The notes below the pieces were generated by a model that worked only from the letters and a program-made list of their open reading frames with translations, had not been told where the DNA came from and did not search any database. DNA of 64,000 bases from Aquitalea magnusonii. GTDB taxonomy: Bacteria; Pseudomonadota; Gammaproteobacteria; Burkholderiales; Chromobacteriaceae. Positions within the stretch are counted from its first letter, which is position 1. Each line of letters starts with the position of its first letter. Positions 9,640 through 18,173 of this stretch are shown piece by piece. The position numbers and the translations under genes are program-made. The DNA is taken from positions 1,426,001-1,490,000 of the forward strand of contig NZ_AP018823.1 of assembly GCF_002217795.2 (NCBI RefSeq). The letters are read 5' to 3'.

Positions 9640-9945
9640 CGGGCAGCCATTGCCAGAACGCTGGCGCTGCCCCCGCTTGCCATGTTGTTTGACCAAGCCA
9701 GCTATGGGCTGGCCCCGCAGATGGTGAAGGCAGTGCTGGATGTGATGGAGGCGCTGGCCAAACAGGGCAGGGCCATGATGTGTGTCACCCACGACATGGG
9801 TTTCGCCCGCAAAGTGGCCAAGCGGGTGATTTGCATCAACCGGGGCCAGACCGTGGACGATTGCAGCAAGCACGCATGCTTTGGTGGCAGTGCTTCCAGA
9901 CCAGCACATGCAGCGCAATTCCTGTGGAAAATCCTGCGGCATTAG
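9640..9945 (+). pseudogene. Remnant of a polar amino acid ABC transporter ATPase (GlnQ/ArtM type)
   Basis: About the C-terminal 100 residues of a GlnQ-like ATPase survive in one frame. The helix after the signature reads RAAIARTLAL, Walker B has decayed to LAMLFDQASYGL where DEPTSAL would be expected (the catalytic Glu is Gln), then EMV-like PQMVKAVLDVMEALAKQG, the H-loop VTHDMGFARKVAKRVICINRG and a recognisable C-terminal SRPAHAAQFLWKIL. Walker A and the LSGGQ signature are missing, and no permease gene lies nearby. This is a fossil left by deletion of an amino-acid transporter operon. An in-frame extension upstream exists but has no ABC similarity. Confidence 0.75.
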
Positions 9946-9986
9946 GCCCAAGCCTGCCGGTTTTTCCGGTGATTCGCGGCAAGTAA

Positions 9987-10019
9987 ACAACCCGGCGGCA
10001 TGGCAGGCAGCCGGGTTGT
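9987..10019 (-). terminator. Hairpin after the porin gene
   Basis: A perfect 10-base-pair inverted repeat (ACAACCCGGC with GCCGGGTTGT) lies about 50 bases past the porin stop. On the minus strand it is followed by TTTACTT, a weak U-tract, so it is a plausible but not ideal intrinsic terminator. Confidence 0.5.
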
Positions 10020-10071
10020 GGCGATGGGTGTCTCAACGCACCATGGTGGCAAGCGCCAGCCTGCGTTCAGC

Positions 10072-11319
10072 TTAAAACTTCCAGCCCCAGGCCAGGCCGA
10101 ACAGGTTCTCCGACAGGCTGATGTCCGCTTCGCCACCGCCCAGTGCGTTCGGGATTGAACCCTGGCCATGCACCGTCTGCTTGAAACCATGCACATAGGC
10201 CGCGCTCAGTTCGCTATCCTTGCTGACTTTCCAGCTCAGGCCGACGGTGGCGTGGTTTTGCACGACACCGGGTGCCAGGATGTTGAACAGCGTCTGACTG
10301 GCCGGCACGGCTTGATCGGAATGACTGTAACCGCCGCGTAGCGTCCAGTTGTCGTTCAGCGTGTAGCTGATGCCCAGGCGATAGACATTGATGTCCTGCC
10401 AGCCAAAGCCCGGCCCCTGATTGCTGCCAAGCTGCTTGCCGCTGAACAGGCTGTCCACGCTGTTGGCAATCGAGCCGACCTGGCTGAAGCGGATGCGCTG
10501 GTATTCCCCCGCCAGCAACACGCTTGGCGTCAGTTGATAGCTCAAGCCGACACCGTAGTTTTCCGGAATGTCAAAACTGCCCTGATCGGCAAACAGGCCG
10601 CGGTAATCGTCAAACTTGCTCATGCGGATACGCGAAGACCAGGTAGCGCCCAGCGTCAACTGCTCGGACAGCTTGCCACTCCAGCCCAGCCTCAGTCCGA
10701 CACCGGTCGAACTGTCGCGCCGATTACTATCCAGATTGGCCGCAGAGGATGAGAAACCGGCAAAGCCATCCAGCCCTTTGGCGGTGAATGTCTGATACGC
10801 CAGATTCAAGGCCAGGCCCAGGCTTTGCGTTTCGTTCAGCTTCCAGGCGATGGCGGGTGACACAAACAGTTGCGACAGCTCAACCCCGGCACTGCCTTTG
10901 CCGCCCACGGCGGCAAAGGGGTTGCGCTGATAATCGGTATTCATGCCGCCATTGCCATACAGGGCCACCCCGGCCACCAGTTCGGGGGTCAGTTGCTGGC
11001 TGTACCCCAGCTCCGGAATGACAAAATCGCGGGTTGCATTGCCATCGTACTGGCCATTGAGCCCGGCACCATTACCGCTGATGCTGGCGGAACGCTTTGG
11101 GGTAAACAGGTTGGCTCCGACATCCAGCCGGTTGCCAATGCTGGTCAGCCCGGCTGGATTGGCCGCGATGGCCAGCGTATCCTGTGGCAAGGCAATGCCG
11201 ATGCCGGCGATGCCTTCTGATTTGACGCTATAACCATTGGCGAAATAACCATTGGTTGCCCAACTGCTGGGTACCAGCCCTGCCAACAGCAGTGCTATTT
11301 GAATTCCTCTTTGTTTCAT
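10072..11319 (-). CDS. OmpP1/FadL/TodX-family outer-membrane channel
   Basis: A 415-residue predicted beta-barrel. A signal peptide (MKQRGIQIALLLAGLVPSSW, then cleavage near ATN) is followed by the FadL hatch-like N-terminus YSVKSEGIAGIGIALPQDTL and AANPAGLTSIGNRLDVG. The barrel shows repeated amphipathic strands such as NDNWTLRGGYSHSDQAV and SKDSELSAAYVHGF, and the last residue is Phe, as expected for BAM recognition. Relatives transport long-chain fatty acids or aromatic compounds; the actual substrate here is unknown. It reads in the same direction as the permease-kinase pair that lies behind it, but the ABC remnant and a hairpin stand between, so cotranscription is unlikely. Confidence 0.9.
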   Translation of the reverse strand: MKQRGIQIALLLAGLVPSSWATNGYFANGYSVKSEGIAGIGIALPQDTLAIAANPAGLTSIGNRLDVGANLFTPKRSASISGNGAGLNGQYDGNATRDFVIPELGYSQQLTPELVAGVALYGNGGMNTDYQRNPFAAVGGKGSAGVELSQLFVSPAIAWKLNETQSLGLALNLAYQTFTAKGLDGFAGFSSSAANLDSNRRDSSTGVGLRLGWSGKLSEQLTLGATWSSRIRMSKFDDYRGLFADQGSFDIPENYGVGLSYQLTPSVLLAGEYQRIRFSQVGSIANSVDSLFSGKQLGSNQGPGFGWQDINVYRLGISYTLNDNWTLRGGYSHSDQAVPASQTLFNILAPGVVQNHATVGLSWKVSKDSELSAAYVHGFKQTVHGQGSIPNALGGGEADISLSENLFGLAWGWKF

Positions 11320-11688
11320 TACTTACCCCATGGCCTGTTGTTATGTTGCTGGAGCCATGATAAGTAAAAAAACGTATTATATTTTTAGGAATATAATATA
11401 AGTTTATATATTATTTTGCTAAATCAAGCGCCCCGGTTCATTCCCGGCGGTATTGGCTTGGTTCTTGTCCCACAACGCAGACACCGTCATGCCAGCCATG
11501 CCGGTGGTCGCCGTCGCAGTGAAATGCGGGGCAGGGCAGCGGCTGGCATCCGGTGTTTGATCTGCATTCCATCAGCACTTCAGGTGCAATAAGGCGGATA
11601 TTTGCCGCCGACTTGTCATGTGCGGCGCCTGCGCTGCCTTCCCAGGCCATGGGTCTGGCAGCCGGCTGGCAAATCTCCGCTGGAAGGG
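11320..11688. other. Intergenic region with AT-rich porin promoter zone
   Basis: The 80 bases before the porin start are strikingly AT-rich (runs such as GAATATAATATAAG) compared with the GC-rich surroundings, and most likely hold the porin promoter on the minus strand. The remaining roughly 260 bases are GC-rich, lie between two genes read in the same direction, and contain only short open frames with no homology I recognise. Confidence 0.5.
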
Positions 11689-13155
11689 CTACAGATGTGC
11701 CTGATCTGGCAGCGGGCTAGCTGCCGCACGCCACTCACTGCCATCCAGTTCCGGCTCATCGTATTGCTGCAGCCGGGCATAGTGCTGATCGACATCCTCT
11801 GCCAGCAAGCTGGCAATCAGGCCGGAAGCCAGCCGTTGCGCACCGTCGCTGACTTGCGGAATATCACCGGCGCTGGCGCCCTGCGACAGGGCTGCCGCGT
11901 AGTTGAAGCAGTGAATCCGCTCCAGTCCGGGCAGGCTGCCGGGCTGTTTTTCCAGAAACTGGTACAGGCTGCCCAGATAAGGCGAACCGGCCAGCTCGCG
12001 ATCCGGTGCGCCGGGCAGGCTGGGGTAGTGGTCCTGCCATAGCCGCACATGGCCGGCGATGCGGGCATATTCCGGCCGTTGCGCCCAGTCGGTGCAAAAG
12101 CCGGTGCAGAAAATCACGAAGTCGGTGGTGACTTCGCCCAGATTGGTACTGAGCACAACCCGGTCATCCTCCAGCCGGGCCGTTTCCACCTGAATGCCAA
12201 AGTGAAAGCTGGCATTGGGGTACTGGGACACGCGCAAGGTGCTGCTGTGCGGCGGCGGCACCTGGGTGGTGTTCAGGTAATGGCGGACTTTCCATTTCCA
12301 TTCGTCCGACAGCAGGCGGAAACCATGCGCCATGCCGGGATTGACCGTGCCCTTGCTCTTGTTGATGCGCGGCAGGTCGTGACGGCGGATCAGCAGGGAA
12401 ACACTTCTGGCCCCGTGTTCCAGTGCCGTGGCGGCGGCATCCATGGCGGAGGAGCCACCGCCAATCACGGTGACATTGCGCCCGCGCAGCATTTCGCCTG
12501 ACCAGGCAGCGCCGGAGTGTACCCAGTGGCTGGATGGCAGGCGGGCAGCCCAGGCGGGCAGGCTGGCACCGCCCAGACCATCGCGCCCGGTGGCCAGCAC
12601 CGCGTGGCGCGCCAGCACCCGGCGGGTCTGGCCGCTGGTGTCGTCGCGGAAAGACAGGGCAACCACGCCATCGGCGCGCGCTTCCACGTCTACCAGCTTT
12701 TGCAGGTTATGTACCTTCAGTTGCAGCACCTCGCGATACCAGCGCAGGTATTCCATCCAGCTCAGGCGGTGAATCTTGTCCAGTTGCTGCCAGCCTTCCA
12801 GGCCGTGCTGCGCCTCGTACCAGGCGCGGAAGGTGAGGCTGGGAATGCCCAGGCAAGGGCCGGGCAGCTCCTTGGGGGAGCGCAGGGTAATCATGCGGGC
12901 GGTGGTGGCCCAGGGGCCTTCTAGGCCGGCGGGCGACTGGTCGTAGATTTCGGCATCCACGCCATTGAAAGCCAGCGCGGCGGCCACCGCCAGGCCGGAC
13001 ATGCCGCCACCGACAATCACCACATCCTTGACTTCACCTTCCGGGTGGCTGGCCGGGATGGTCCAGTTTTTGGCCGGCAGGCCAAGATAGTCCAGGTCTT
13101 GCCGGATACGGCTTTCCAGAGCCGCCAGGCCCTGTGTTTGTGCGCTGCTAGTCAT
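11689..13155 (-). CDS. FMO-like NAD(P)/FAD-dependent oxidoreductase
   Basis: A 488-residue flavoprotein with two Rossmann folds. The FAD motif is DVVIVGGGMSGLAVAAALAF at about residues 50-70, and the NAD(P) motif is VTVIGGGSSAMDAAATALEH near residue 230. A conserved ATG-type motif, VIFCTGFCTD, appears late. This layout fits flavin-containing monooxygenase-like or thioredoxin-reductase-like oxidoreductases; the substrate is unknown. The ATG before TSSAQTQGL was chosen because an upstream in-frame extension looks non-family. It is divergent from the branched-chain-type ABC operon, sharing a 350-base intergenic region, which suggests that it may act on the compound taken up by that transporter (inference). 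Confidence 0.86.
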   Translation of the reverse strand: MTSSAQTQGLAALESRIRQDLDYLGLPAKNWTIPASHPEGEVKDVVIVGGGMSGLAVAAALAFNGVDAEIYDQSPAGLEGPWATTARMITLRSPKELPGPCLGIPSLTFRAWYEAQHGLEGWQQLDKIHRLSWMEYLRWYREVLQLKVHNLQKLVDVEARADGVVALSFRDDTSGQTRRVLARHAVLATGRDGLGGASLPAWAARLPSSHWVHSGAAWSGEMLRGRNVTVIGGGSSAMDAAATALEHGARSVSLLIRRHDLPRINKSKGTVNPGMAHGFRLLSDEWKWKVRHYLNTTQVPPPHSSTLRVSQYPNASFHFGIQVETARLEDDRVVLSTNLGEVTTDFVIFCTGFCTDWAQRPEYARIAGHVRLWQDHYPSLPGAPDRELAGSPYLGSLYQFLEKQPGSLPGLERIHCFNYAAALSQGASAGDIPQVSDGAQRLASGLIASLLAEDVDQHYARLQQYDEPELDGSEWRAAASPLPDQAHL

Positions 13156-13395
13156 GTTGCAAAACATCCATGGCAAAAACCACACCCTAACATGGGTTTT
13201 TGGGCGGCCAAATATCAATTCCTGCACTGTAAATCGGAAATAAAGACAAGCATTCAGTATTGCGCCAATCGCATTCGGTTCATGATTTTATTGTCTGGAA
13301 TTGGTATTTCGCGCTTGTTTTATTGCGTCATTGTGCCGATTTTCCCTGTCAAACATGAATAAATGATAAGCATGTGAAGAATGTGCAATCAGCGC

Positions 13396-13411
13396 TGGCG
13401 GCGGCAGTGCT
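13396..13411 (+). promoter_or_regulatory. Possible sigma-54 (-24/-12) promoter
   Basis: TGGCGGCGGCAGTGCT has GG and GC exactly ten bases apart, with YTGGC at -24 and TGCT at -12 as in the RpoN consensus. It lies about 97 bases before the start of the ABC substrate-binding gene. Nitrogen-regulated uptake systems often use such promoters. The central positions do not match CAC(G), and no enhancer site was identified, so this is tentative. Confidence 0.35.
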
Positions 13412-13507
13412 AGATTGGTGGCATTAACCCTACGGCTGCCATTGTTTGCATCATGGCAGCCTGTTTTTTGCCAATTTCCTGCTTTCAATGTCAGCTAAGG
13501 ATTACTC

Positions 13508-14626
13508 ATGTTTGCCGCCAGTCAATATCACAAGGCATTGCTTGTTGCCGCTTTTTCCTCGGTTTCCTTCTCTGCGCTTGCCGCCCCGGTTGCCATTGGC
13601 TATCAGGCCCCATTGACCGGTGAATATGCCCAGTATGGCAACCAGTTTCGTAATGCCGCCAATCTGGCACTGGATGAATATAATCAGACACATAAAGCCG
13701 CGCCGGTGGTCATCAAGTTTGCCGACAGCAAGGGTGATGCACTGGAAGGCGTGTCGATTGCCCACAAGTTTTCCGACGACAATTCCATTGTCGGGGTAAT
13801 CGGCGATTTCTCCTCCACGGTATCCATTGCCGCGGGCAAGGTATATGCCGAAACCCATCTGGCTCAGTTGTCGCAAACTGCCTCGCATCCGGATTTCGTC
13901 AAGATCAGCCCCTGGCAATTCCGCAATATCATCACCGAGGCATTCGAAGGGCCGTATAACGCCCGCTGGATCAGCCAGAACAATATCAAGAAGGTGGCCG
14001 TCATCAGCATCCAGAACGACTGGGGCCAGACCGCCAGCAAGAATTTTGCCAAATCCTTCAAGGACGCCGGTGGCGAAGTCACCGCGCTGGAAAGCTTCAA
14101 TCCGGGTACCCGCGATTTTCGCGCCATCCTGACTAAGGTGGCCCGCACCCGCCCCGATGCCATTTATCTCGCGCTGATGTATGAAGACGGCGCGGCCTTG
14201 CTGCAGCAAAAGCAGCAACTGGGCTTCAATGTGCCGGTATATGGCTCGTCCTCGATGTACGAGAAAAAGCTGATCCAGCTGGCTGGCCCGGCAGCCGAAG
14301 GGGTGAAGATTTCCACCACCTTTACCGCCAGCAGCAAGGAGCCGAACGTGCAGGCCTTCGTCAAGGCTTACCAGGCGCGTTACCACGTGGAGCCGTCCAT
14401 GTTTGCCGGTCAGGCCTATGACGCCACCCGCATCATGCTCAATGCCATTGCCAAGGCCGGTGGCGAAAAAGCCAGCCGCGAGGCAGTGCGCAATGCACTG
14501 GCCGCCACCAAGGACTTCCCCGGCGTCACCGGCAAGACCACCTTTGACCCGGTGACTCGCGAACCGGCCAAGAGCCTGTCGCGCCTGCAAATCCGCAATG
14601 GCGATTTCACTGCGGTAGCCAATTGA
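13508..14626 (+). CDS. Branched-chain-type amino acid ABC transporter, periplasmic binding protein
   Basis: A 372-residue type I periplasmic binding protein of the LivJ/LivK group. A signal peptide ends near ALAAP; the mature part opens with VAIGYQAPLTGEYAQYGNQF and NAANLALDEYN, both typical of the family. The SKGDALEGVSIAHKFSDDN segment and the C-terminal AGQAYDATRIMLNAIAKAG also fit. It lacks the longer UrtA-type sequence, so despite the nearby urease genes there is no reason to call it a urea-binding protein. It is the first gene of a five-gene operon, in the normal order binding protein, two permeases, two ATPases. The ligand is probably an amino acid or amide. Confidence 0.9.
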   Translation: MFAASQYHKALLVAAFSSVSFSALAAPVAIGYQAPLTGEYAQYGNQFRNAANLALDEYNQTHKAAPVVIKFADSKGDALEGVSIAHKFSDDNSIVGVIGDFSSTVSIAAGKVYAETHLAQLSQTASHPDFVKISPWQFRNIITEAFEGPYNARWISQNNIKKVAVISIQNDWGQTASKNFAKSFKDAGGEVTALESFNPGTRDFRAILTKVARTRPDAIYLALMYEDGAALLQQKQQLGFNVPVYGSSSMYEKKLIQLAGPAAEGVKISTTFTASSKEPNVQAFVKAYQARYHVEPSMFAGQAYDATRIMLNAIAKAGGEKASREAVRNALAATKDFPGVTGKTTFDPVTREPAKSLSRLQIRNGDFTAVAN

Positions 14627-14658
14627 TTCACGGCCCGCCTGGCGGGCTTTGCACGAGA

Positions 14659-15588
14659 ATGCACATGCTGGATTTTTTTGATGTTTTCCTGGTGCAGCAG
14701 TTGCTGAACGGCTTGGCGCAGGGCCTGGTGTATGCGCTGATTGCCATCGGCTTCACGCTGATTTTCGGCGTGCTCAATGTGGTGAATTTCGCCCACGGCG
14801 AAATCTACATGCTGGGCGCTTTTGCCGGGCTGCTGGCCATTCAGGTGCTGGCACCGCCCGGCTTTGCCGTGCTGCTGCTGGTGGCCGCGGCCGGGCTGGT
14901 GCTGGGCGTGTTGCTGGAGCGGGTGGCTTTCCGGCCATTTCGTCGTTTCAACGATGAGGCCTCGCTCAAGTCCAAGGCGCTGCGCGAGGCCACCTTGCTG
15001 TCCTCGCTGGCCATTTCCATCATCACCCGCGAGCTGATGCAGCTGTATGTCGGTGCCGACATGCAGTCCATTCCGCAAGCCTATCTGCTGATGACGCCCA
15101 TCCAGCTGGGGCCGTTGAGCATTGCCAGCGGGCAGGTGCTGATTTTCGTCACGGCCTTGCTGATGTTTGTGCTGCTGCAATGGTTGCTGTTTCGTACCCG
15201 GCTGGGCCTGTCCATCCGCGCGGTGTCCAATAACCGGCTGGGTGCCTTGCACGTGGGCATCAATGTCAATCACATCATCATTGCCACCTTCGCCATCGGC
15301 TCGCTGATGGGCGCGGTGTCCGGCATTGTGGTGGGCTTGTATTCGGGCAATATTTTCCCGCAGATGGGTTTTTCGCCCGGCATCAAGGCCTTTGTGGCCA
15401 TGGTGATGGGTGGGCTGGATTCCATCCCCGGTGCCGTCATCAGTGCCATCGTGCTGGGGCTGTGTGAAGCACTGTCCACCGACTTCGTGTCGCAGGGCTG
15501 GTCCGAGCTGATCAGCTACGGCCTGTTGCTCATCACCCTGCTGTACTTCCCGCGCGGCTTGTTCGGAAAGAAGGTGGAACGTGTCTAG
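14659..15588 (+). CDS. Branched-chain-type ABC transporter permease (LivH-like)
   Basis: About 309 residues with eight or so membrane spans. The LivH signature is plain: QLLNGLAQGLVYALIAIGFT, FGVLNVVNFAHGEIYMLGAF and, near the end, FVAMVMGGLDSIPGAVISAI, the cytoplasmic coupling region. Two ATG codons lie six bases apart; the second has a better-spaced GAGA, so the true start could be two codons later. A TTG overlapping the previous stop is also in frame but has no clear ribosome binding site. It partners the LivM-like permease, whose gene overlaps the end of this one. Confidence 0.92.
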   Translation: MHMLDFFDVFLVQQLLNGLAQGLVYALIAIGFTLIFGVLNVVNFAHGEIYMLGAFAGLLAIQVLAPPGFAVLLLVAAAGLVLGVLLERVAFRPFRRFNDEASLKSKALREATLLSSLAISIITRELMQLYVGADMQSIPQAYLLMTPIQLGPLSIASGQVLIFVTALLMFVLLQWLLFRTRLGLSIRAVSNNRLGALHVGINVNHIIIATFAIGSLMGAVSGIVVGLYSGNIFPQMGFSPGIKAFVAMVMGGLDSIPGAVISAIVLGLCEALSTDFVSQGWSELISYGLLLITLLYFPRGLFGKKVERV

Positions 15589-16528
15589 TCTGTCCCGTTC
15601 AACAAGGCCGCTATTGCTGCTGGCCGTCTTGTGGCTGCTGCTGGGCTGGCTGGATGCCAGCTACCTGTACCGGCTGGCCAGCATGGCGCTGGTGTTCGGC
15701 CTGCTGGCGGCCAGTGCCAACCTGATTACCGGCGTGGCCGGCATGATGACGCTGGGCCATGCGGCCTTTTACGGCGTGGGGGCTTATACTGCCGCCTTGC
15801 TGTCCAGCCAGTACCAGTTTTCGCCCTGGCTTACCCTGCCGCTGGCCGGGCTGGCGGCGGCGCTGCTGGGCGGGCTGACTGCCTGGCTGACCCGGCGGCT
15901 GGTGAATGTGCATTTTGCCGTGGCCACGTTGGGCATAGGCCAGGCGGTGTATGTCACCTTGCTTAACTGGGTGGATTTCACCCGTGGCCCGATGGGCATT
16001 ACCGACATCGCTCCGCTCAGTACGGCCAGCCCGGCCATCAACCTGGGGCTGGTGATGCTGGTGTTCCTGCTGTGTTACCTGCTGCTGGAACGCACCATCC
16101 ATTCCTACTACGGCAATGCGCTGCGCGCCTTGCGCGAGGACGAGCAGTGCGTGGCCGCCATGGGGCTGGACCCGGCGCGGCTGAAAATACAGGTGATGGT
16201 GCTGGGCTGTTTCATTGCCGGGCTGGCTGGTGCGCTGTGGGCGCACTCCACCCGCTATGTGTCGCCGGGTGATTTCCGTTTCAGCGAATCCATCACCATT
16301 CTGGCCATGGTGGTGATCGGCGGGCTGGGCAGCTTGCCCGGTGCCATCATGGGGGCCTTGTTGCTTACCCTGTTGCCGGAGTTGCTACGCAGCCTGGGTG
16401 ATTACCGCATGCTGGTGGTGGGCTCCATCATGTTCGGCTTCATCATGTTCCTGCCCAAGGGGCTGATTGGCGAATACTCGGCGCTGCGGGTGTTCCGTAG
16501 CCACCTCAAAGCCCTGGAGCAATCATGA
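15581..16528 (+). CDS. Branched-chain-type ABC transporter permease (LivM-like)
   Basis: A 315-residue integral membrane protein starting with GTG behind a good AAGGTGG site. Diagnostic blocks are LASMALVFGLLAASANLITG, GMMTLGHAAFYGVGAYTAAL and the coupling motif MVVIGGLGSLPGAIMGALLL. It forms the transmembrane heterodimer with the preceding LivH-like protein. The start overlaps the previous gene by eight bases and the stop overlaps the next start (ATGA), so the operon is tightly coupled. Confidence 0.92.
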   Translation: MSSLSRSTRPLLLLAVLWLLLGWLDASYLYRLASMALVFGLLAASANLITGVAGMMTLGHAAFYGVGAYTAALLSSQYQFSPWLTLPLAGLAAALLGGLTAWLTRRLVNVHFAVATLGIGQAVYVTLLNWVDFTRGPMGITDIAPLSTASPAINLGLVMLVFLLCYLLLERTIHSYYGNALRALREDEQCVAAMGLDPARLKIQVMVLGCFIAGLAGALWAHSTRYVSPGDFRFSESITILAMVVIGGLGSLPGAIMGALLLTLLPELLRSLGDYRMLVVGSIMFGFIMFLPKGLIGEYSALRVFRSHLKALEQS

Positions 16529-17286
16529 CCGATACGCTGCTGGAACTGAAACAGCTGTCGCTAAGCTACGGCGGGGTACATGCGCTGGAGGATATCTCCC
16601 TGCGCTTGCCGTCCGGTGGCATTACCGGCCTGATCGGGCCGAATGGCGCGGGCAAGACCTCCTTGTTCAACGTGATTACCGGCTTCTCGCGCCCCAGCCA
16701 CGGCGAAGTGCATTACGCCGGACAGCGCATCGACGGCCTGCCGGTGCCGCAGATCGCCCGGCAGGGCATTGCACGCACCTTCCAGAACCTGCGGGTGTTT
16801 CCCGGCATGACGGTGTTTGACAATGTCAGCATCGGCGCACTCAGCCAGCAGCGCTTTGGCTGGCGTGCGCTGTGGAGCCGCAAGCAGCACAGTGCGCAGG
16901 CGGTGAGTGCTGCCACCTGGGCGGCACTGCGCCGGACCGGGCTGGATGGGCTGGCGTTCGAGTTGGCGGCCAATCTGTCCTATGGCAAACGCAAGTATCT
17001 GGAAATCGCCCGCGCCCTGGCCTTGCAACCGGGCTTGCTGATTCTGGACGAACCGGCGGCCGGGCTGAATGACAGCGAAACCGCCGCCCTGGCCGACTTT
17101 TTGCGCCAGCTGAGCCAGCAAGGGCTCAGCCTGTTGCTGGTGGAGCATGACCTGAGCCTGGTAAAGAAAATCTGCGACCGTGTGCTGGTGCTGTCATCCG
17201 GCCGCTTGCTGGCCGAAGGCAGCCCGGAACAGGTGATGCGCGACCCGGCGGTGATTACATCCTATCTTGGCAGCGAGGAGGCCTGA
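16525..17286 (+). CDS. Branched-chain-type ABC transporter ATPase (LivG-like)
   Basis: A 253-residue ATP-binding subunit. Walker A is GPNGAGKTSLFN, the Q-loop region reads RTFQNLRVFPGMTVFDNV, the signature is the variant LSYGKRKYLEIARAL typical of LivG proteins, Walker B is LLILDEPAAGLND, and the H-loop is LLVEHDLSLV. It pairs with the LivF-like ATPase encoded directly downstream; the last base of this gene's stop is the first base of the next start. Confidence 0.93.
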   Translation: MTDTLLELKQLSLSYGGVHALEDISLRLPSGGITGLIGPNGAGKTSLFNVITGFSRPSHGEVHYAGQRIDGLPVPQIARQGIARTFQNLRVFPGMTVFDNVSIGALSQQRFGWRALWSRKQHSAQAVSAATWAALRRTGLDGLAFELAANLSYGKRKYLEIARALALQPGLLILDEPAAGLNDSETAALADFLRQLSQQGLSLLLVEHDLSLVKKICDRVLVLSSGRLLAEGSPEQVMRDPAVITSYLGSEEA

Positions 17287-17990
17287 TGGCGTTGCTGGAA
17301 GTTGAAAACATCAGCGTGACGCTGGGCGGGGTGCCGATTCTGCGTGAGGTTTCCCTCACTGTGGAGCCGCAGCGCATTGTCACCATTCTGGGTGCCAATG
17401 GCGCGGGCAAGACCACCCTGTTGCGCGCCATTTCCGGTATCTATCCGCTTGGGCAGGGCAGCATACGGTTTGACGGTGCGCCCATCCATGGCCAGCCGGC
17501 CCACCGCATCGTGCAAAGCGGCTTGTCGCATGCGCCGGAAGGGCGGCAGATCTTCTCCAGCATGACGGTAAGGGAGAACCTGCAACTGGGCGCCGGGGCG
17601 CAGCGGGACTGGCAGCGGGAGCTGGCCTTTGTGCATGACATCTTTCCCATCCTGCAGCAGCGCAGCAAACAGTTGGCCGGCACCCTGTCCGGTGGCGAAC
17701 AGCAAATGCTGTGCATAGGCCGGGCGCTGATGGCCAGACCGCGGCTGCTGATTCTGGACGAGCCCTCGCTGGGGCTGGCACCGCAGTTTGTGCAGCAGAT
17801 TTTCCGGGTGATCGAAACCATCCGCCAGCACGGGGTGACGGTGGTGCTGGTGGAGCAGAATGCGCGCTCGGCACTGCGCATTGCCGATGATGCCTATGTG
17901 CTGGAGCACGGCCGGATTGCCCTGTCCGGCCCGGCGCAGCAGCTGATGCATGATGCCGCCGTGCAGAATGCCTATCTGGGAGCAGCCTGA
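17286..17990 (+). CDS. Branched-chain-type ABC transporter ATPase (LivF-like)
   Basis: A 234-residue ATP-binding subunit, last gene of the five-gene operon. Walker A is GANGAGKTTLLRAISG, the Q-loop area SHAPEGRQIFSSMTVRENLQ is characteristic of LivF, the signature is LSGGEQQMLCIGRAL, and Walker B is LLILDEPSLGLAP. It completes a transporter that contains every component. The structured repeat begins within ten bases after its stop and a strong terminator follows. Confidence 0.93.
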   Translation: MALLEVENISVTLGGVPILREVSLTVEPQRIVTILGANGAGKTTLLRAISGIYPLGQGSIRFDGAPIHGQPAHRIVQSGLSHAPEGRQIFSSMTVRENLQLGAGAQRDWQRELAFVHDIFPILQQRSKQLAGTLSGGEQQMLCIGRALMARPRLLILDEPSLGLAPQFVQQIFRVIETIRQHGVTVVLVEQNARSALRIADDAYVLEHGRIALSGPAQQLMHDAAVQNAYLGAA

Positions 17991-17996
17991 TCCAGC

Positions 17997-18173
17997 TTGT
18001 TGATAAACCCTCTCTCGCTTTCTGAACAGAAAGCGAGGCCCGCTGTTTCAATTGGCAAGGCAAGGGCGGGGGGCGGGGATGGATGGGAAGGCTGCTGAAT
18101 CAAGCAGTGAGTAGAAAAGCCCGGCTTTGCCGGGTCCTGTGAAATCGAACCCAATCACTTCGTCAGCAGCCTG
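17997..18173 (+). repeat. Structured intergenic repeat, copy 1
   Basis: An element of about 177 bases that occurs again at 51631-51798 in the same orientation. Shared blocks include a perfect hairpin CTCGCTTTCT-GAAC-AGAAAGCGAG, a G-rich segment with four or more G-tracts after GGCAAGGGCGGGGGG, GATGGGAAGGCTGC, a second hairpin CCCGGCTTTGCCGGG, and a final TCAGCAGCCTG. AGGCTGCTGA and TCAGCAGCCT are exact reverse complements and could enclose the second hairpin in a longer stem. It lies between convergent genes at the end of an ABC operon, immediately before a terminator. It could be a REP-like element, a non-autonomous mobile element or part of an RNA. Confidence 0.8.

Noticed and set aside
9507..9683. 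Longer start for the permease-kinase
   Set aside because: The extension would add 59 residues with no membrane or family similarity and would overlap the ABC ATPase remnant; the GTG directly before SHQPANPPQQ fits NCS1 proteins better.
11438..11650. 70-codon frame on the minus strand between the porin and flavoprotein genes
   Set aside because: Composition is odd, there is no ribosome binding site and no recognisable family; too weak to call.
13508..17990. Reading the ABC operon as the urea transporter urtABCDE because of the nearby urease
   Set aside because: The binding protein is shorter than UrtA and has a LivJ-like sequence; gene order is the same in both systems, so position alone is not enough.
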